A stretch of DNA of 64,000 nucleotides from Aegilops tauschii subsp. strangulata. Taxonomy: Eukaryota > Streptophyta > Magnoliopsida > Poales > Poaceae. The position numbers were made by a program, and so were the translations under genes. The notes below the pieces were generated by a model that saw nothing but the letters and a program-made list of their open reading frames with translations, was not told the origin of the DNA and searched no databases. Location: positions 218,631,622 through 218,695,621 of the forward strand of contig NC_053039.3 of NCBI RefSeq assembly GCF_002575655.3, in the 5' to 3' direction. Shown here in pieces: positions 32,893-44,779 of this stretch (the first letter of the stretch is position 1; every line of letters starts with the position of its first letter).

Positions 32893-35800
32893 TCAATAAA
32901 CGTTATCCTGGGTATCCACCATGCTAGCAATAAGCTTAGCAAGCTTATTAGCTTTCTCCTGTTTGGCGCTAAAATCCTCCAACGCTTGTTGTTGCACCAG
33001 AAAGTATGCATCTGAATGCTCCAGGGACTTCCGCAGTCCTTCGGCTTGTTGTCGCAGCACAGATGATCGATGTCAATCAGCTTGTAGTTGAGACTCAAGA
33101 AACCGAACTGATTCAGACAATGAGTTTGAATAGCTTGTGCCAGCGGTAGTGGCCAGTAACTCGAACACTACACCAAGACAGGACTTTGGGGTTGTCTCAC
33201 TGTCTTCAAGATAGTTTTCCTTAGCTGTTTTATCAGCTTTGTTGGAGACCAACAAGGGTGTCTCACTATCCTGAACCTTATCTGCATTACTTCCTTTACC
33301 ATTGGTTAATAAGGCACTCTTCCCCAATATTCTGTCAGCATTCTAAAAGAAGAAACAAGCAGACACATAACAGGTTTAGCATGTACTAGTATATGAAACT
33401 CATATCGGTGAACCAGTTCATTAGTAAGGTGGACATGATTAAACTACCAAGTCTTCTATTGCCAAGTAGTACATAATAAAAGCATCAAACAAACATATAT
33501 CTATGTCTTATGGTCACTGCATTGTCTTGCCAAATCAAAATAGAGAGACAATTCAAATCATATCAGTTCAAGACAAAGCAGCACTGAAAGAATACAAAGC
33601 GTGGGAAACTACACGGCACAACAAGATTTCAGATGGGTACCACGGGTCTACATGTACAACAACACTATTGGCTCTGTTGTGATGCTAGTAATGTGCATGA
33701 TATGAGAAGTCAACTGTATACACAATTGAAATCAACAGAGCTATTTATAAGAGCAAACCTATTAAAGAAACATGCGTAAACATACTTGTTGTGCCATTGG
33801 AGTTTCGATTGGATCCTTCAATTTAAAAATAAGTTTGTATGAGTAAATGATAAGATCAAAGCAGTATGCACGATAGCAATGGAATCTTAAATGAGAACAG
33901 TTGTTCTTCAGGTTTAAGCACTTGTTCTACATAAACAGAGTACAGTAAGATGCAGTCATATAGTACTTAAAAATAAAAATGAGCTCATAGACCTTGCCAC
34001 ATTCTTGGTTCGGGACCAGTACAGAACAAGGCGTTCCCAGTCATCGTCCAGTAAATGTGTCTCAGGAGAACGTAAGGGAATTTGATGAGTTTCTTTGCCA
34101 GTGAAGTACGTTTTCTTTAGGTAATTCCAATACTGCCACCAAGCATTCTTGAAGATAGTAGGGGTATTAGGACATGTTACCTCATCCCGAGTTTCCAAAT
34201 CGGTCCTTCTCTGTAGAGAAAAATGGGAAAATTTGGTGTATTATAACCATCATGGAGGTAGAATGTATGGGAGAAAGCAAAGTAATTGCCATGAATAACA
34301 TTACTTACACATAACTCCTGGACAAACACCTGCAACTGGCATTTTCCTTCATCTTCAGTATAATATTTCCATGATGGGAAGATATGCACATAGGATTTAA
34401 CAACATCAAATGCGATAAATGCTAAACTACAAATGGCTGGTTGTGCTTCCTCCACAGGAATAGGTGTACTAACTAGTGGAGTTGGGGTTCACCGTGGTAG
34501 TACTGGCGCTTTGGGCACTTGAGCTGCCTTACTAACTGCTCTTGTTTGGGAGCTCTATGGTGGAGATGGTGTTGTGTCAATAGGAACTGGGTTACTATCT
34601 ACTGGGGTTGGGGTTAGATTGGGCGAAGCTGGTTCTCTGTCTATCGCAGTAGGGGTATAATCTGCGAGAGTCTGGGTTATGTGTGGTAGGGATGGTTCTC
34701 GTGCATGTACAACCGGGGTGCTATCTCCACCAAGAGGTAGCACTGTTTTATTTGAAGACCGTGTTTTTACCCCGCTGGATACTGCCATCACCCGCTCCAA
34801 TTCAAATGGCTGATAAACAGGAAACATAGTTGAATGTACAGATATTGTATGAGAGACCGATGCAATAGATAGTGTGGAAAAAGAGGGCATGAAATAGTTG
34901 ACATGTATATTGTTTAACTAAAGAGGATAGCATGCCATAATTTCACATATATGATGTCTATCTAAACTGGATAGCATAACATGACATAATTCAAAGATAT
35001 GATGACTAACTAAACAGGATGGCATGAGATAATTATATGATGTCTTTAGTAAACAGGTTCGCATGACATAATTCACATACATGTTATCTAAGTAATCGGG
35101 ACCGCATGATTTAATTCACATATCCAATTTATATGCTAAGCAGAGGGCATTCGCATATATGATGTGTCAACTAAGAACATGGTGTTGAACGTTGTGTATA
35201 TGATGTCTAAACTATGCAATGCAAGACACCATATGCATGACATGAGCAGTATAACCGTGCCAAGTTAGAGCATACTCCTCGGTGGGGGAATAGGACTGGT
35301 CATCTGTCTCTGAATCCATCTCTGAGGAGCTATTGGGACCCAGCAAGAGATCCGCTTCGACAGGTAGCACTGTCTTCTCTGAAGACCTTGTTTTCACTCT
35401 AGATTTTTGCATCACCAACTCAAATGGCTGATTCACAGGAAGAGTAGTTTAATGTACAAACATTGTTGACAAATGGAAATGTAATGAAGAAAAGGACGGG
35501 CAAGATATCATTCAAATATATGATGCCTAGTTAAACATGATGGCATTGCATATTTCACATATATTATGGTTGGCTAAAAGAGATGCGACTGCATTTCCCA
35601 TATATGATATAGAAACTAAACAGGTGGCATTACAGAACATGTCTAAACTAAGCAGATGACATATATGATGTCGAAAGTAGGCACTGCAAGGCAACATATG
35701 CATGATATGACCAACATCATCATGCAAAGTTAGAGAAAACACCTTGGGGGGGGGTAAATAGGAGTGGTCAACTGCGTTTGAATCCGCCTCAGAATAGATA

Positions 35801-36525
35801 CCTTCCTCTGGATTACAATCTGGAGAGGTGGGAGGGTTTGCCATTGAACCCACCATGGAGCGATGTTTGCATGGCATTGTATTGCCGCGCAAAACTCTTC
35901 TCTTTTTCTCTACATGTTCATCATGACCGTGTACAATATCTGACATGCATACGAATAAATATAGTGAGATTATGTAAGGAGAGCATGCAGAAATCTAGAG
36001 TGATGGTAACAACCAATGGATGTATCCAAAAATAATGATAGCAGGCTCATGATAGCTTTAATTTAATAAAAAGACAGATGATGATTGCTTTACTATTTGT
36101 TTCACACCCAAGATGAACAACATAGGCATACCCTAGGTGAACCAGATAATAGACAGAGATACTATCATTGCTGCCTCGATATGTGCCCCACAAGTAATTT
36201 TAAAACTCAAGTTTGAACATTAATTTGGACCTGACTTGGAGTCCAAGAGGTGAAAAGGACGATAAAGTAGCAGGTAATATTAAGCAATGCATAACATAAG
36301 CAGAAACAAAAGAGTGCGACCTCTCTTGTGGACCCGAGTACTCCTCAGGTTCATCTGCTGAGTCGATGATGGTGATGCAGTTGCGGTGGGTGCCGGCGGC
36401 AGGGAAGGAGATCTGAGGCGGTGAAAGACGGTCAGGAGTCGTGATGTCTGGTTTGGTGGATGCTTCTGTCGATGCAGCAGCTCAGGTGAGGTGGACGATG
36501 TCACGGGAGGAGCAGGACAAACCAC
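32893..36525 (-). pseudogene. TNPA-like (plant En/Spm-type) transposon gene, six exons, with stops
   Basis: Likely exons on minus are 36525-36321, 35939-35743, 35427-35278, 34809-34309, 34210-33993 and 33342-32893, mostly with GT-AG edges. The core exon 34210-33993 has 'KNAWWQYWNYLKKTYFTGKE' and 'LLDDDWERLVLYWSRTKN', which resembles the Ptta/En/Spm plant transposase domain. The last exon is coiled-coil-like ('LRQQAEGLRKSLEHSD', 'KQEKANKLAKLIASMVDTQD'). In-frame stops occur at 34555-34557, near 34488 and at 33073-33075, and the exon-3 donor is GA instead of GT, so it is inactive. Exons 2-4 look like duplicated modules. Such proteins bind subterminal repeats and assist the TNP2 transposase. The exon 1 start is tentative. 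Confidence 0.6.
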
Positions 36526-36568
36526 ACAAAGTTTTCTTCGACACCTACCTGTACATGAAGTAATTCTG

Positions 36569-36968
36569 TAAGGGCTCCTTTGGCTTGCAGGATTCTAAAA
36601 ATGCAGGGATAGGAAAAACACCGGAATAGGAAAGGAATGCACGTGGGAAACAAAGCATTTGTAAACATAGGATTTCTGTCAACTTGGGTGTTTGGTTCAC
36701 AGGAATTGGAAGAGCAGAGGAATGCAATGAAACATGGCCAAATTAAAGTGGAACCATATGAAAGCATGTAGAGTTAGAATGTTATTCTGCCACTAATGCA
36801 CTTGGTCTTGTTTTCATGCATAGGATTTTGAAAAGTAGGTTCAGGTGGATGTTTTGCTCCATTTCTTTCAACAAAATGCATGAATAATTGAATAGTAGAG
36901 TGCCATAGGATAATTTCCTATTGCTATGTTTTTCCTTCAGTTTTTCCTTTGAACCAAAATAGCCCTAA
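36569..36968. mobile_element. Tourist/Harbinger-like MITE, 36572-36965, with TAA target duplication
   Basis: The ends form imperfect inverted repeats: GGGCTCCTTTGGCTTGCAGGA on the left (first 20 shown by position 36572-36591) and, on the complementary strand of the right end, GGGCTATTTTGGTTCAAAGG. TAA is duplicated at 36569-36571 and 36966-36968, as expected for PIF/Harbinger elements. The 394-bp body has no coding sequence but carries 'AGGATAGGAA'-type internal words. Confidence 0.7.
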
Positions 36969-37796
36969 TGGATCAACATGAATGTAGAGTAATAAGTGAT
37001 GCGACAAGTGTACAACCTCTTTGCTGTAGCCGCGTTGACCTTAGCATCATTGGGTTGGTCACTAGAGAAGTTGAGGTAGAGGTGGATGTCGAAGGTGTGG
37101 AGGAAGATCTGAGGAATGTTCGCGGAGGCCGCCAGCAAACGTCTAAACGGTAATGTCAGGCACCACCAGGGCGTGCAGGTGACGGGCTCGACGTTTGCGT
37201 TGCGCCATGAGCAGAACTTTAATTGAGAGGGCGATGTGCATGCATTAGCATGGTTTGACAGCGTGAGCGTGAGTGTCTGCACGCGTACATGCTACTTGCA
37301 TCTATGGACGGTGTGCACTAATGTGTGCATCACGTATAATATAAAAAATCGCTTTGTGCATTTAACACAAAGTATTCCATTGTCATTGGCTGACGAGTGT
37401 GCGTTGTAGCGACGAGTCCATGGTTTGATTCCTCACATACGAATAATTTTGGTTTTTATTTCTTTCTCCACTGACAGGTAGGCTTGCATAGATAGATACT
37501 AGATACAAAACACGAGCTGATGAGGCGCATGCGGACTGTTTGACTGGTCAACCAGACAAATACGAAGCTATATGTTGAGCCAGTGACCGTATAATCACCA
37601 TATCTCATATACAATGATCAAAGTGAGCTATCAAGACAAGTTCGATGACCGCCAATGCATTTTACTCGGTAATAAATGACCAGCATTCATGGGAAATCCA
37701 AATTTCCTTCGTCTTTTGTGCTTGAGCTCTTGACAAACCAATGCACTATACGGTTGCCCGACTAGTCCACACCAGAGCACTCACCAAGCGTCGTTC
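36966..37796. other. Non-coding interval, no gene supported
   Basis: A short open stretch at 36968-37153 ('LVTREVEVEVDVEGVEEDLR') and its antisense ORF match no family I recognise. The rest is unstructured, moderately AT-rich DNA, possibly the right part of the CACTA element. I see no CACTA-type right terminus. Confidence 0.3.
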
Positions 37797-38195
37797 ATGC
37801 CACCGCGTCGCACACTAACCGGTAAGGAAGCGATGGCATCCCGCCGCGCCGAGTTCCTCGCCGCCCACGGCCGCACACAAAATGGTAGGGAAGCGATGGC
37901 ATCCCGCCGTGCTGAGTTCATCGCCGCTCGCGACCTCACACCTACGTGGGCGGACTTTGAAGCTGCCAAGGCCGAATGGGCGGTAGAGCAAGAGGTGGCC
38001 AAAGCCGCATAAAGGGAGCGAAAAAGGCATAAAGCACTCAAGAAAAGAGAGGCCCGCCGCCACAAGAAAGAAGAGGATGCACGCGCTGCTGCAGAGAGCT
38101 CGGCGGAGATCCAAGCATGGTGGGTGTCGCCGACAAAGCCGGGAAGGAGAACGACGGCGTCTGGCCAGCATGTGAGAAGTAGTAGTACTAGTAGT
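37797..38195 (+). pseudogene. Hypothetical basic ORF with an internal 63-bp duplication
   Basis: ATG 37797 opens a GC-rich frame with two tandem copies of 'G(K/R)EAMASRRAEF(L/I)AA' (about 37824-37886 and 37887-37949). It meets TAA at 38010-38012, then stays open in the same frame through an Arg/Lys-rich stretch ('KRHKALKKREARRHKKEED') to about 38195. The stop could come from one substitution in a once longer protein. The composition suggests a basic, helical protein or a transposon-captured fragment. I do not recognise the family, and expression is unknown. Confidence 0.35.
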
Positions 38196-38285
38196 TAGTG
38201 TGTGTGTGTGTCTGTGTCGCCCGTACGTTTGTTTAATTAATTACGAGCATGTACAGTACTAGTTACTACTGTAGTTTTTAGAGCA

Positions 38286-38404
38286 AATTACCAGTACATT
38301 AGCCTAGACTCAATGGAAAAATTCCTATCCTATGCATCAAATGGCATCTCTTTCTCTATAGGAATTGAGATGCATGTCATCTCACTTCCTATGATTTTCA
38401 TATT
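38286..38404. repeat. Tourist-like MITE fragment
   Basis: 'AAAATTCCTATCCTATGCATCAAATGGC' type sequence (about 38318-38346) and 'TCTATAGGAATTGAGATGCATG' resemble Triticeae MITEs with the terminus 'CCTTTGGTTCATAGGATAGG'. A second matching end ('TCCTATCCTATGAACCAAAGGAGGCC') is at about 38751-38776. The pieces may be one MITE split by the inverted-terminus element that starts near 38405. Confidence 0.35.
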
Positions 38405-40990
38405 TACTCCTATAAAAGACTCAGTTGGTGATGATGGTGTGTCTGCCATTCGTCATTTCTAACCATCAGATTTGCATCTAACGGTTGTGAGGTTAGTTGT
38501 GGCAATTTTGCAACAATACCCCACTTCTTTGCTCCAATTTGCAGAAAATCCCTTATCTTGAAACCAACCATATCCCTTCTTCACCTCATCAAAACAGTCT
38601 GAAAAATATATTTTGAGTGAAATGTAATATATTTTTAGTGATATATACATACACAAAAAATAGAGTATTTTTCTTTCAGTTTGTGAACATGTATTATTCT
38701 ACTTTGGATCCATTGCAAACGCACGGACACATTGCTAGTTCCTATAAAATTCCTATCCTATGAACCAAAGGAGGCCTCTGCTGGAGTACAATACTACTAT
38801 AGCTAGCAGTACTGTTGGTACAGTAGTTTTCTTCAAGAAGCGGAATTCAACAAAGTCATGATGGTTCCTTCGTCCCAGCAACTTCACAGTGGGAAAGGTT
38901 GGGCCTGTGATTCGACGGCTCATTAGTCATTATTACTGCGGCGCGACGACCAGGGTGACTCTCCCTTGGAGTTCTGCGTGCATGGCAAGTGGACCAGGAT
39001 GGTCGATGTCCCACATGTCGGCGAACGGAAGTATTCTTTCCGATATCGAGGAGCAAGGAAACCGTGTGGTATAGTATCACTGCTGATTTATATTTATTTT
39101 TTATTCTTGATGAAAGCTCACGTTTCAACTCTTATGACAAAGAAGTGCCAAACACGACACGTGCTGGATGTCCCACACGTCAGCGAAAGGAGTGGGACAT
39201 GAACAGCGTGGTAGAGCGTCTCCACTTCTACTCATAGGTCGGAGACCACACGTAGTAGTACTAGTGGTATGAACGATACAAAGTGCGACCCGGAGAGAAA
39301 GACACGTCTAGCTGGAAGGTCTCGGGCCATACACGTAAAAAAATATAAAACCTAATATGTGCCTCCAATTAATATAGTAGTAGAGTACTTAGGCACATCA
39401 CCATGCATTGCACGTACAACATTTAGTGGTAGTAAGAGACAAATGCCTATATGCCACGCATGTTCATACTATTTGTGCCTTTCTACTTCACTTACTGCGC
39501 TACATTACTCAGGTTCGTACGTCCACTCCTGGGTACATGTCCGTCTCATAGTTCCAGTCCCACGTGTTCTTCATAGATGGAATGATCCATAACGGTGGGC
39601 AACGGGAGTCCATATCATCGCAGCTTCTTAGTGTGGCTCCCCATGATGGAGACTCATCCAAAATATGGCCAGCCTCGACGCGGAGCAGTCGCATGCACTG
39701 GGAAGCAGCGCTCTCTCGGCCGTCGTGCTACTTCAAAGCCGGCACCAGTGAGAGGTCGCCTCCGCTCTAGCCGGGCATTAATGCGGCACTGACGCTCCGG
39801 GGCAACGCTGACCGTTTCACGCGGGAAGCGCACGCCAGCAAGGGAGGGGGTATGGGTCGGCCAGGGCGGTCAAACGCGGGCTTGGTGGTGGTATTGATTT
39901 TGAACTGTTTCAGGTGTAGTACCGGTAGTTTGGAAAACTACTCAATTATTGCACCCAGTTTCCTAAGAAATTGTGGTAAAAACATTAATTGCAATGCATG
40001 CATGCGTGACAAATATAAATGACCAATAAAAAACTAGTACATGCACACAACGATTTAATGGACATTGTAATCTCAACATGTGATGGGGAGCTCTAAATTT
40101 GAAATTGAAACTTACAAAACGAAAAACTTCAAAACAAATAAACTGGAAGAGAGGGAGTATACCGTAGGATGTGTCCATACGAAACAAGTCCCCTAGTTTG
40201 TCACCACGAAGATGCGGTTGGAAAGGAGCACAACGTCTTCGTACTCGTACGGCAACAAATCGGCCGCAGACAGCATGGTCCACCTTTGACCGCCATGTAC
40301 AGGGTTCATGAAAGCAATCGCGATGTCGAACACCGTGATGAGAGTGTAATTTTGGTTGGCGGACGACCTTATTGGGGCTTCCAGGATTGCTATATTCTTC
40401 AATCTCACCGTGGTTCCATCATACCAATTCAGGCGATGGCCCATTGCATGGCCGATCCCAATGTTCGACAAAGGTTCTACGGGAACGGTGTCACCATTGT
40501 AAATGTTGTGCAAATTGATGTTAGTACCCTCCCGTACATATGCAAGCCAATCTCCACTGGCACCAAGCCTAACCTGTGAAACAGTGGGCATCGGGGGAAT
40601 TAGGAAATGGACACATAAGTAGTCTTTAGAATGCATTTACTATGTGATCAAACTCATCACTTAGCTGCTCATCGGACAAAATCCGAGTGCCCCTCAACGT
40701 CAGCATCTCAAGGGGCGTCAACTTGCAACTACGGCCACGCCGCGCTGGAGAGACCCCCAAGGAAACATCCTCGTGCGTTGCACATAACATCAAGATGCAT
40801 TTGTATGAGTAGTTTATCTTGTGAGAGAAAAGGATAAATGAGGGAAGGCCTTATTTGCAAATGTGGAGAGGGGTGTGGGTATCTTTTTGCAAAATTGCCA
40901 TAGTTTTCTTCCTATCCACCGGACATAAATCAGACAGCCTATATTGAAGGATGGCAGACACCCACCATCACCAACTCAGTTTTTTATAAG
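38405..40990. mobile_element. Putative DNA transposon with about 150-bp inverted termini and a captured gene fragment
   Basis: The left end ('TCAGTTGGTGATGATGGTG', 'TGTCTGCCAT', then 'TGGCAATTTTGCAA' and 'TACCC' by about 38520) recurs inverted at the right end, where the + strand has 'ATGGCAGACACCCACCATC' and 'ACCAACTCAGTTTTTTATAAG' (40955-40990) and 'TTTTGCAAAATTGCCA' (40882-40897). Long inverted termini of this kind are typical of Mutator-like elements, and a gene fragment inside suggests a Pack-MULE-like capture. Exact ends and a target duplication could not be fixed. No transposase is present. Confidence 0.5.
40160..40575 (-). pseudogene. F-box/DUF295-like gene fragment
   Basis: On minus, an exon begins after 'CCACTGTTTCACAG' (AG at 40574-40575) and reads 'VRLGASGDWLAYVREGTNIN', '…NIYNGDTVPVEPL', '…TVRLKNIAILEAP' and 'RWTMLSAADLLPYEYEDVVL'. 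It then hits a stop (TAG, near 40193) and resumes after a frameshift as 'KLGDLFRMDT'. The repeated Gly-Trp-Leu, NP/N-G and W-motif spacing is that of the C-terminal DUF295 region of plant F-box proteins. The F-box itself is missing. An upstream open stretch (about 40790-40640 on minus, 'PLEMLTLRGTRILSDEQL') may be a foreign exon. It is probably non-functional. Confidence 0.5.
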
Positions 40991-41075
40991 AGTAGTAGAT
41001 AGTAGAGTAGTAGAAGAGAGATAGAGATAGATAGATATAGATTATTATTATTATAAGAGTAGAGATAGAGATTAG
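40985..41075. repeat. AT/GATA-type microsatellite
   Basis: Short runs of TAGAGTAGTAGA, GATAGATAGATATAG and TTATTATTATTATA make up a simple-sequence stretch just outside the right inverted terminus. No further function is evident. Confidence 0.8.
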
Positions 41076-41594
41076 GGAGCTGGCGGGCGGTTCGTTGTAC
41101 GGCACATTCGCGTCCATCCACTAGCCCGGAATTAAAGCACGCATGACATTTACAGCGACTGGGATTAGTTGTTTTCTGGGCGCATGGACCAACGCAGACT
41201 AGCGTACCTGGTCGCCCTTTTTCAAGCACGCCTTCGACAAGTACGTGCATGACATGCGTGCATGCAAATCTTGTGTGACCAAACCGTGTGAAGCGGAGCG
41301 GTAGGCTGTCGAACTGTAGCCTGCATGTTGCAGCCATGTCATCCACACGTAACCTAAAGGCCAATTCATACTCCACTGGAATATACTCTACAACTATGCA
41401 TTGTTTGGCACGAATGTTCCTTAGAGCTCGTGCTGCAACTGGCGTACTCCACAGCCCTCTTCCCTTCTCCTTCCTCTTCCACCGCTCGCGCACGTCCGTG
41501 GGAAGCGACCGGTCAACCCTTATATAGGAGTTCTAGCACAAAAAGATGCATGCATGACCACTAAAATTTCCTTTCTCTTATCTCTATGAAATAA
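41076..41594. other. Non-coding interval, no gene supported
   Basis: Antisense and sense open stretches at 41288-41527 and 41493-40984 match no family. The sequence is of mixed composition. It may be a decayed gene fragment, but no splice-supported frame emerges. Confidence 0.25.
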
Positions 41595-41639
41595 ATGTGG
41601 CGTGAAACTCAAAGCCCTTTAAATCTGAGTATAATGGAA

Positions 41640-41996
41640 ATCATCGTCCTCCTCCGGCTTCACTTAGCCCGTGTCATCGCCCTCCTATTCCGGCTCCGCG
41701 TCGTCGTTCTCCTCCACTGGCTCCGCGTGCTGCTCCGCCTCCAACACCTCCTCGTCCGGCTTCGGCTAGTCCGGACTCCGGAGGCAGGGCGGCTGCGATC
41801 CGGGCTGCGCACCGCTTCCAGATTAAAGCCCCGCTCCAGCGGGAGTATGGCGTATGTCGTTACCTTCGGCCGGGCCATGGCTATCGGGCGACGCCGACCA
41901 GAGAAGAGGCGGCGGGAGGCGAATTAATGCAGCTACTGTTTGGGTTCGCCGTCCAGCTTAAATAAATGCACACCATCACATCTACCCGCGGGTGCA
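41640..41996 (+). pseudogene. Pro/Ala/Arg-rich open stretch of unknown origin
   Basis: In the frame of 'PPRPASASPDSGGRAAAIRA' the + strand is open from about 41655 to 41960, with a less repetitive middle ('AHRFQIKAPLQREYGVCRYL'). It has no ATG at its start. Long ORFs also occur in the other two frames and on minus, which reflects GC-rich CCG/CGT repetition. It could be an exon fragment. I do not recognise it. Confidence 0.2.
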
Positions 41997-42349
41997 CAAA
42001 TTGTAACATACGGGTCTGCTTAAGGGGGCTCCACGTAACTGGTATGTGTGTGAGATTCTGAGACATAGAGTGCGTGTGTACTCTACTCTTCGGACTTGTA
42101 CTCGACCTTTTGCATCGGGATATAAGTATAATGGTATTACACTTTAGCTAGTGATTTACGTGGCCATGTTAACGTGGTAGTGTAAAAAAAATGTCACTTC
42201 CTGCTCGTGATTTGCGTTATATAATTATGAGAAGTTTGCTAATTACTAAAGTAAAGTGGAATTTGTCCATGTTATACAAGTAAATTAAGGTGATTGTTTA
42301 TCATACGGGTAAGGTTGGACGAAGGGTGGTAGGAACAAATGCTTCGCCT

Positions 42350-42406
42350 AGAGCATGTGTGTGTGAGATGAAGTCTTAGTGTGTGTGTGTTTGGGTGCGT
42401 GCGTGC

Positions 42407-42444
<38 letters not shown>

Positions 42445-44110
42445 CGGAGTCTTTTGTGGCGAACATAATTTAAGTGTGTGTGGCTTCATCGTAGAGAGGT
42501 GATGTGTATGGCAGAGGCAACCAACGAGGGGGTGCAAGAGAGAAGAGGCCCATAGAGAGGGAAGAGAAGGCGTGTGCGCGTGAGAGGAGTCAACATCAAG
42601 AGAACGTGTTTGTTCGAGAGACACCGAGGAAGACTACTATATATCGATGGTGCATGAAGGCGGGAATTAAACGAAGGGATGGTCTTATTGGTTTCTGGGA
42701 TATAGGGGAAGAGTGAGAGAGGGGGTAGCTAGAAGGAGATTGTTAAGTGTGAGTGGGTGTTTTACCCATCCAGGCGCAAGTTATGTGCACAGAAGAAGAG
42801 AACGATTTGATGTGGGGTTAGGGCTGAGGGTAATTAACTACGTATGGAGACATATGAGACCTTGAACGTGCATGTGCGAGAGGTATACATGTATACATGG
42901 GATGTGTGTGTGCGCGCGTGCATGATCGAGATAAAAGAAAGAAGACATAAGTCATAAGATCAACGACATGGGAAAGACGGGTCGGTATGACAATATGCAT
43001 GCATGTGAGAGTGGAGGGAAGAAGGCCCGATAATCGAGCATGTGTTTTTGTCTTCAAGAGACAGTGGCGTGGGATGGAGCATGCATCTATGGCGAGCAGA
43101 GGGAGCTAGACACAACGATTGTGCAAAAGAGATCAACCTATAGATGCATGTATGGAGAGACAGATATAGTGTGCGTGATAGGAAGCAAGAGTGCGTGCGA
43201 GAAGGAAATGTTGACGGAGAAACTATAGATAGATAGAGACATAGAGATGCTAGCTAGAGGGACATCGTCTAGTTTGAGTGTTGGAGATGATCGCCGAGTG
43301 GTTCAGTGGGTGAAGTTATGTGTGTGTGAGAGAAAGATAAAAAGAGGGCGCATGACTGCATGTAGAGAGAAACATATATAGTGTGCGTGGGAGAAATAAG
43401 GTTGATGAGAAACAAATAAATGGAAAGATAAAGATGCTAGCTAGTGTGTGTGTGTGTTAGAGATAAGAGTCGAGGGGATCAGAAGGCTGCGTTATGTGTG
43501 TGGGTGTGAGAGAGATAGAGAGAGGGTGCATGTGAGTCACATACAAACAAATATTAGAGAGAAATGAGATCCCGAGAGACGGAGTTTTGTGTTTGCGAGA
43601 GAGAAATATATTTCACAACGAGAGTGATAGCTAGAGAGACATATCAGGGAACGCGATATATCTCTAGGGAGAGAGAGTGTGTGTGAGCGACATACAAGAG
43701 AATGGTGGAGAGATATGAGACCCTGGGATACAGAGTTTGTGTTTCTGTGTGAGAAAGAGATATTTAAGAGGAAGAGTCGTAGCTTCTCATACCTAAGGAG
43801 CGCAAGACATCTCTGTGTGAGAGGGGGTGTGCAAGTGGCACACAAGGAAATAGTAGAGAGAAATGAGACCCCGGGAGACGAAGTTTGTGTTCGTGTGAGA
43901 GAAAGAGATTTCACGGGGAGAATCATAGTTAGAGACACATGGCAGGGAGAGAGATATACTTAGAGAGAGATAGAGTGAAGGTCGAGGGAGAGAGTATCGT
44001 CAGTGTGTTACGAAGATAAAAGATCATTGTCGACATACAAGTAGCACGAGAGATACCCGAGAGACGGTGAAGGAGTATAGGTCTAGAGAGATATATAAGC
44101 ATGAGTGATA
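42350..44110. repeat. Purine-rich block with (GT)n and diverged ~150-bp tandem repeats
   Basis: A (GT)n/(GTGC)n microsatellite at 42378-42440 opens a 1.7-kb block where the + strand is strongly G/A/T-rich and C-poor. Three diverged units at about 43505-43670, 43671-43812 and 43814-43960 share 'GTGTGAGAG', 'CATACAA…', 'GAGAGAAATGAGA.CCC.GGGA', 'GGAGTTTGTGTT' and 'GAGAAAGAGAT'. Weaker relatives lie upstream (43130-43480). The ORFs called across it are compositional. Confidence 0.65.
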
Positions 44111-44760
44111 GCTATATGAGACGAATATCTGGATTAAAGGGGATTCAAATATTTAAACTAGAGATCACGAAATCGATAATATCATAATGAAAATTGTTGT
44201 ATCAAACATGCATATTCATTTGAATTTGGGGACACGTGTAATGCTATATAGTTTATCAATATTAGTGATCCATAGATTCTTTAATTAGAGACAATGCATG
44301 GTTTATATGCAATCAATGTCTAAACATGATTACACTATATGTTGCGTCTGTGAAACACATTATACATGTTTGAGAAGTAAAAAAACCCGCATGAAACACA
44401 CATTAATTGGAGACAGTTAGCGAGGAATGCATACATTGGATTTCAACATGAAAGTGGTTTCAAATATTTGAAAATCCAAATTAGATGGATCCAGCCTTAT
44501 GAATCTGAGATCATGCCATTTGTAAACCATATTTATGTATAAAGGGTGTTGTGCTTTTGAAAGTATATATAAAAATGACGTATATAGAATTTTATTCCAA
44601 TCGAAAATGGATCCTGCTCGAACAAAAATAGAATACAAACTGGATTCAAATTGAGTTGGCACGCTAAAGGTGCACTCTTTCTCTGCAAAAATTTGAACGA
44701 AGCGGGGAAAGTCACAGTAACCGCCCGAAACCAAAATCTGCGAGGTGGAAATTAGTGCCT
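44111..44760. other. AT-rich interval, no gene supported
   Basis: This is AT-rich sequence without repeats or terminal motifs that I recognise. The antisense open frames at 44417-44734 lack any family match. It separates the purine-rich block from the CACTA-associated sequence to the right. Confidence 0.3.
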
Positions 44761-44779
44761 ACCCCTAACACGCAAAGCC

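Noticed and set aside
40169..40579. Plus-strand ORF of 136 codons
   Set aside because: The minus strand reading shows the F-box/DUF295-like text and a splice acceptor; the plus frame has no recognisable motif.
42272..42624. Minus ORF with a Thr-His repeat (THTHTH)
   Set aside because: It is a translated (GT)n microsatellite.
43537..43963. Sense and antisense ORFs in the purine-rich array
   Set aside because: They follow from strand-biased composition and tandem repetition; no codon-position signal or homology is seen.
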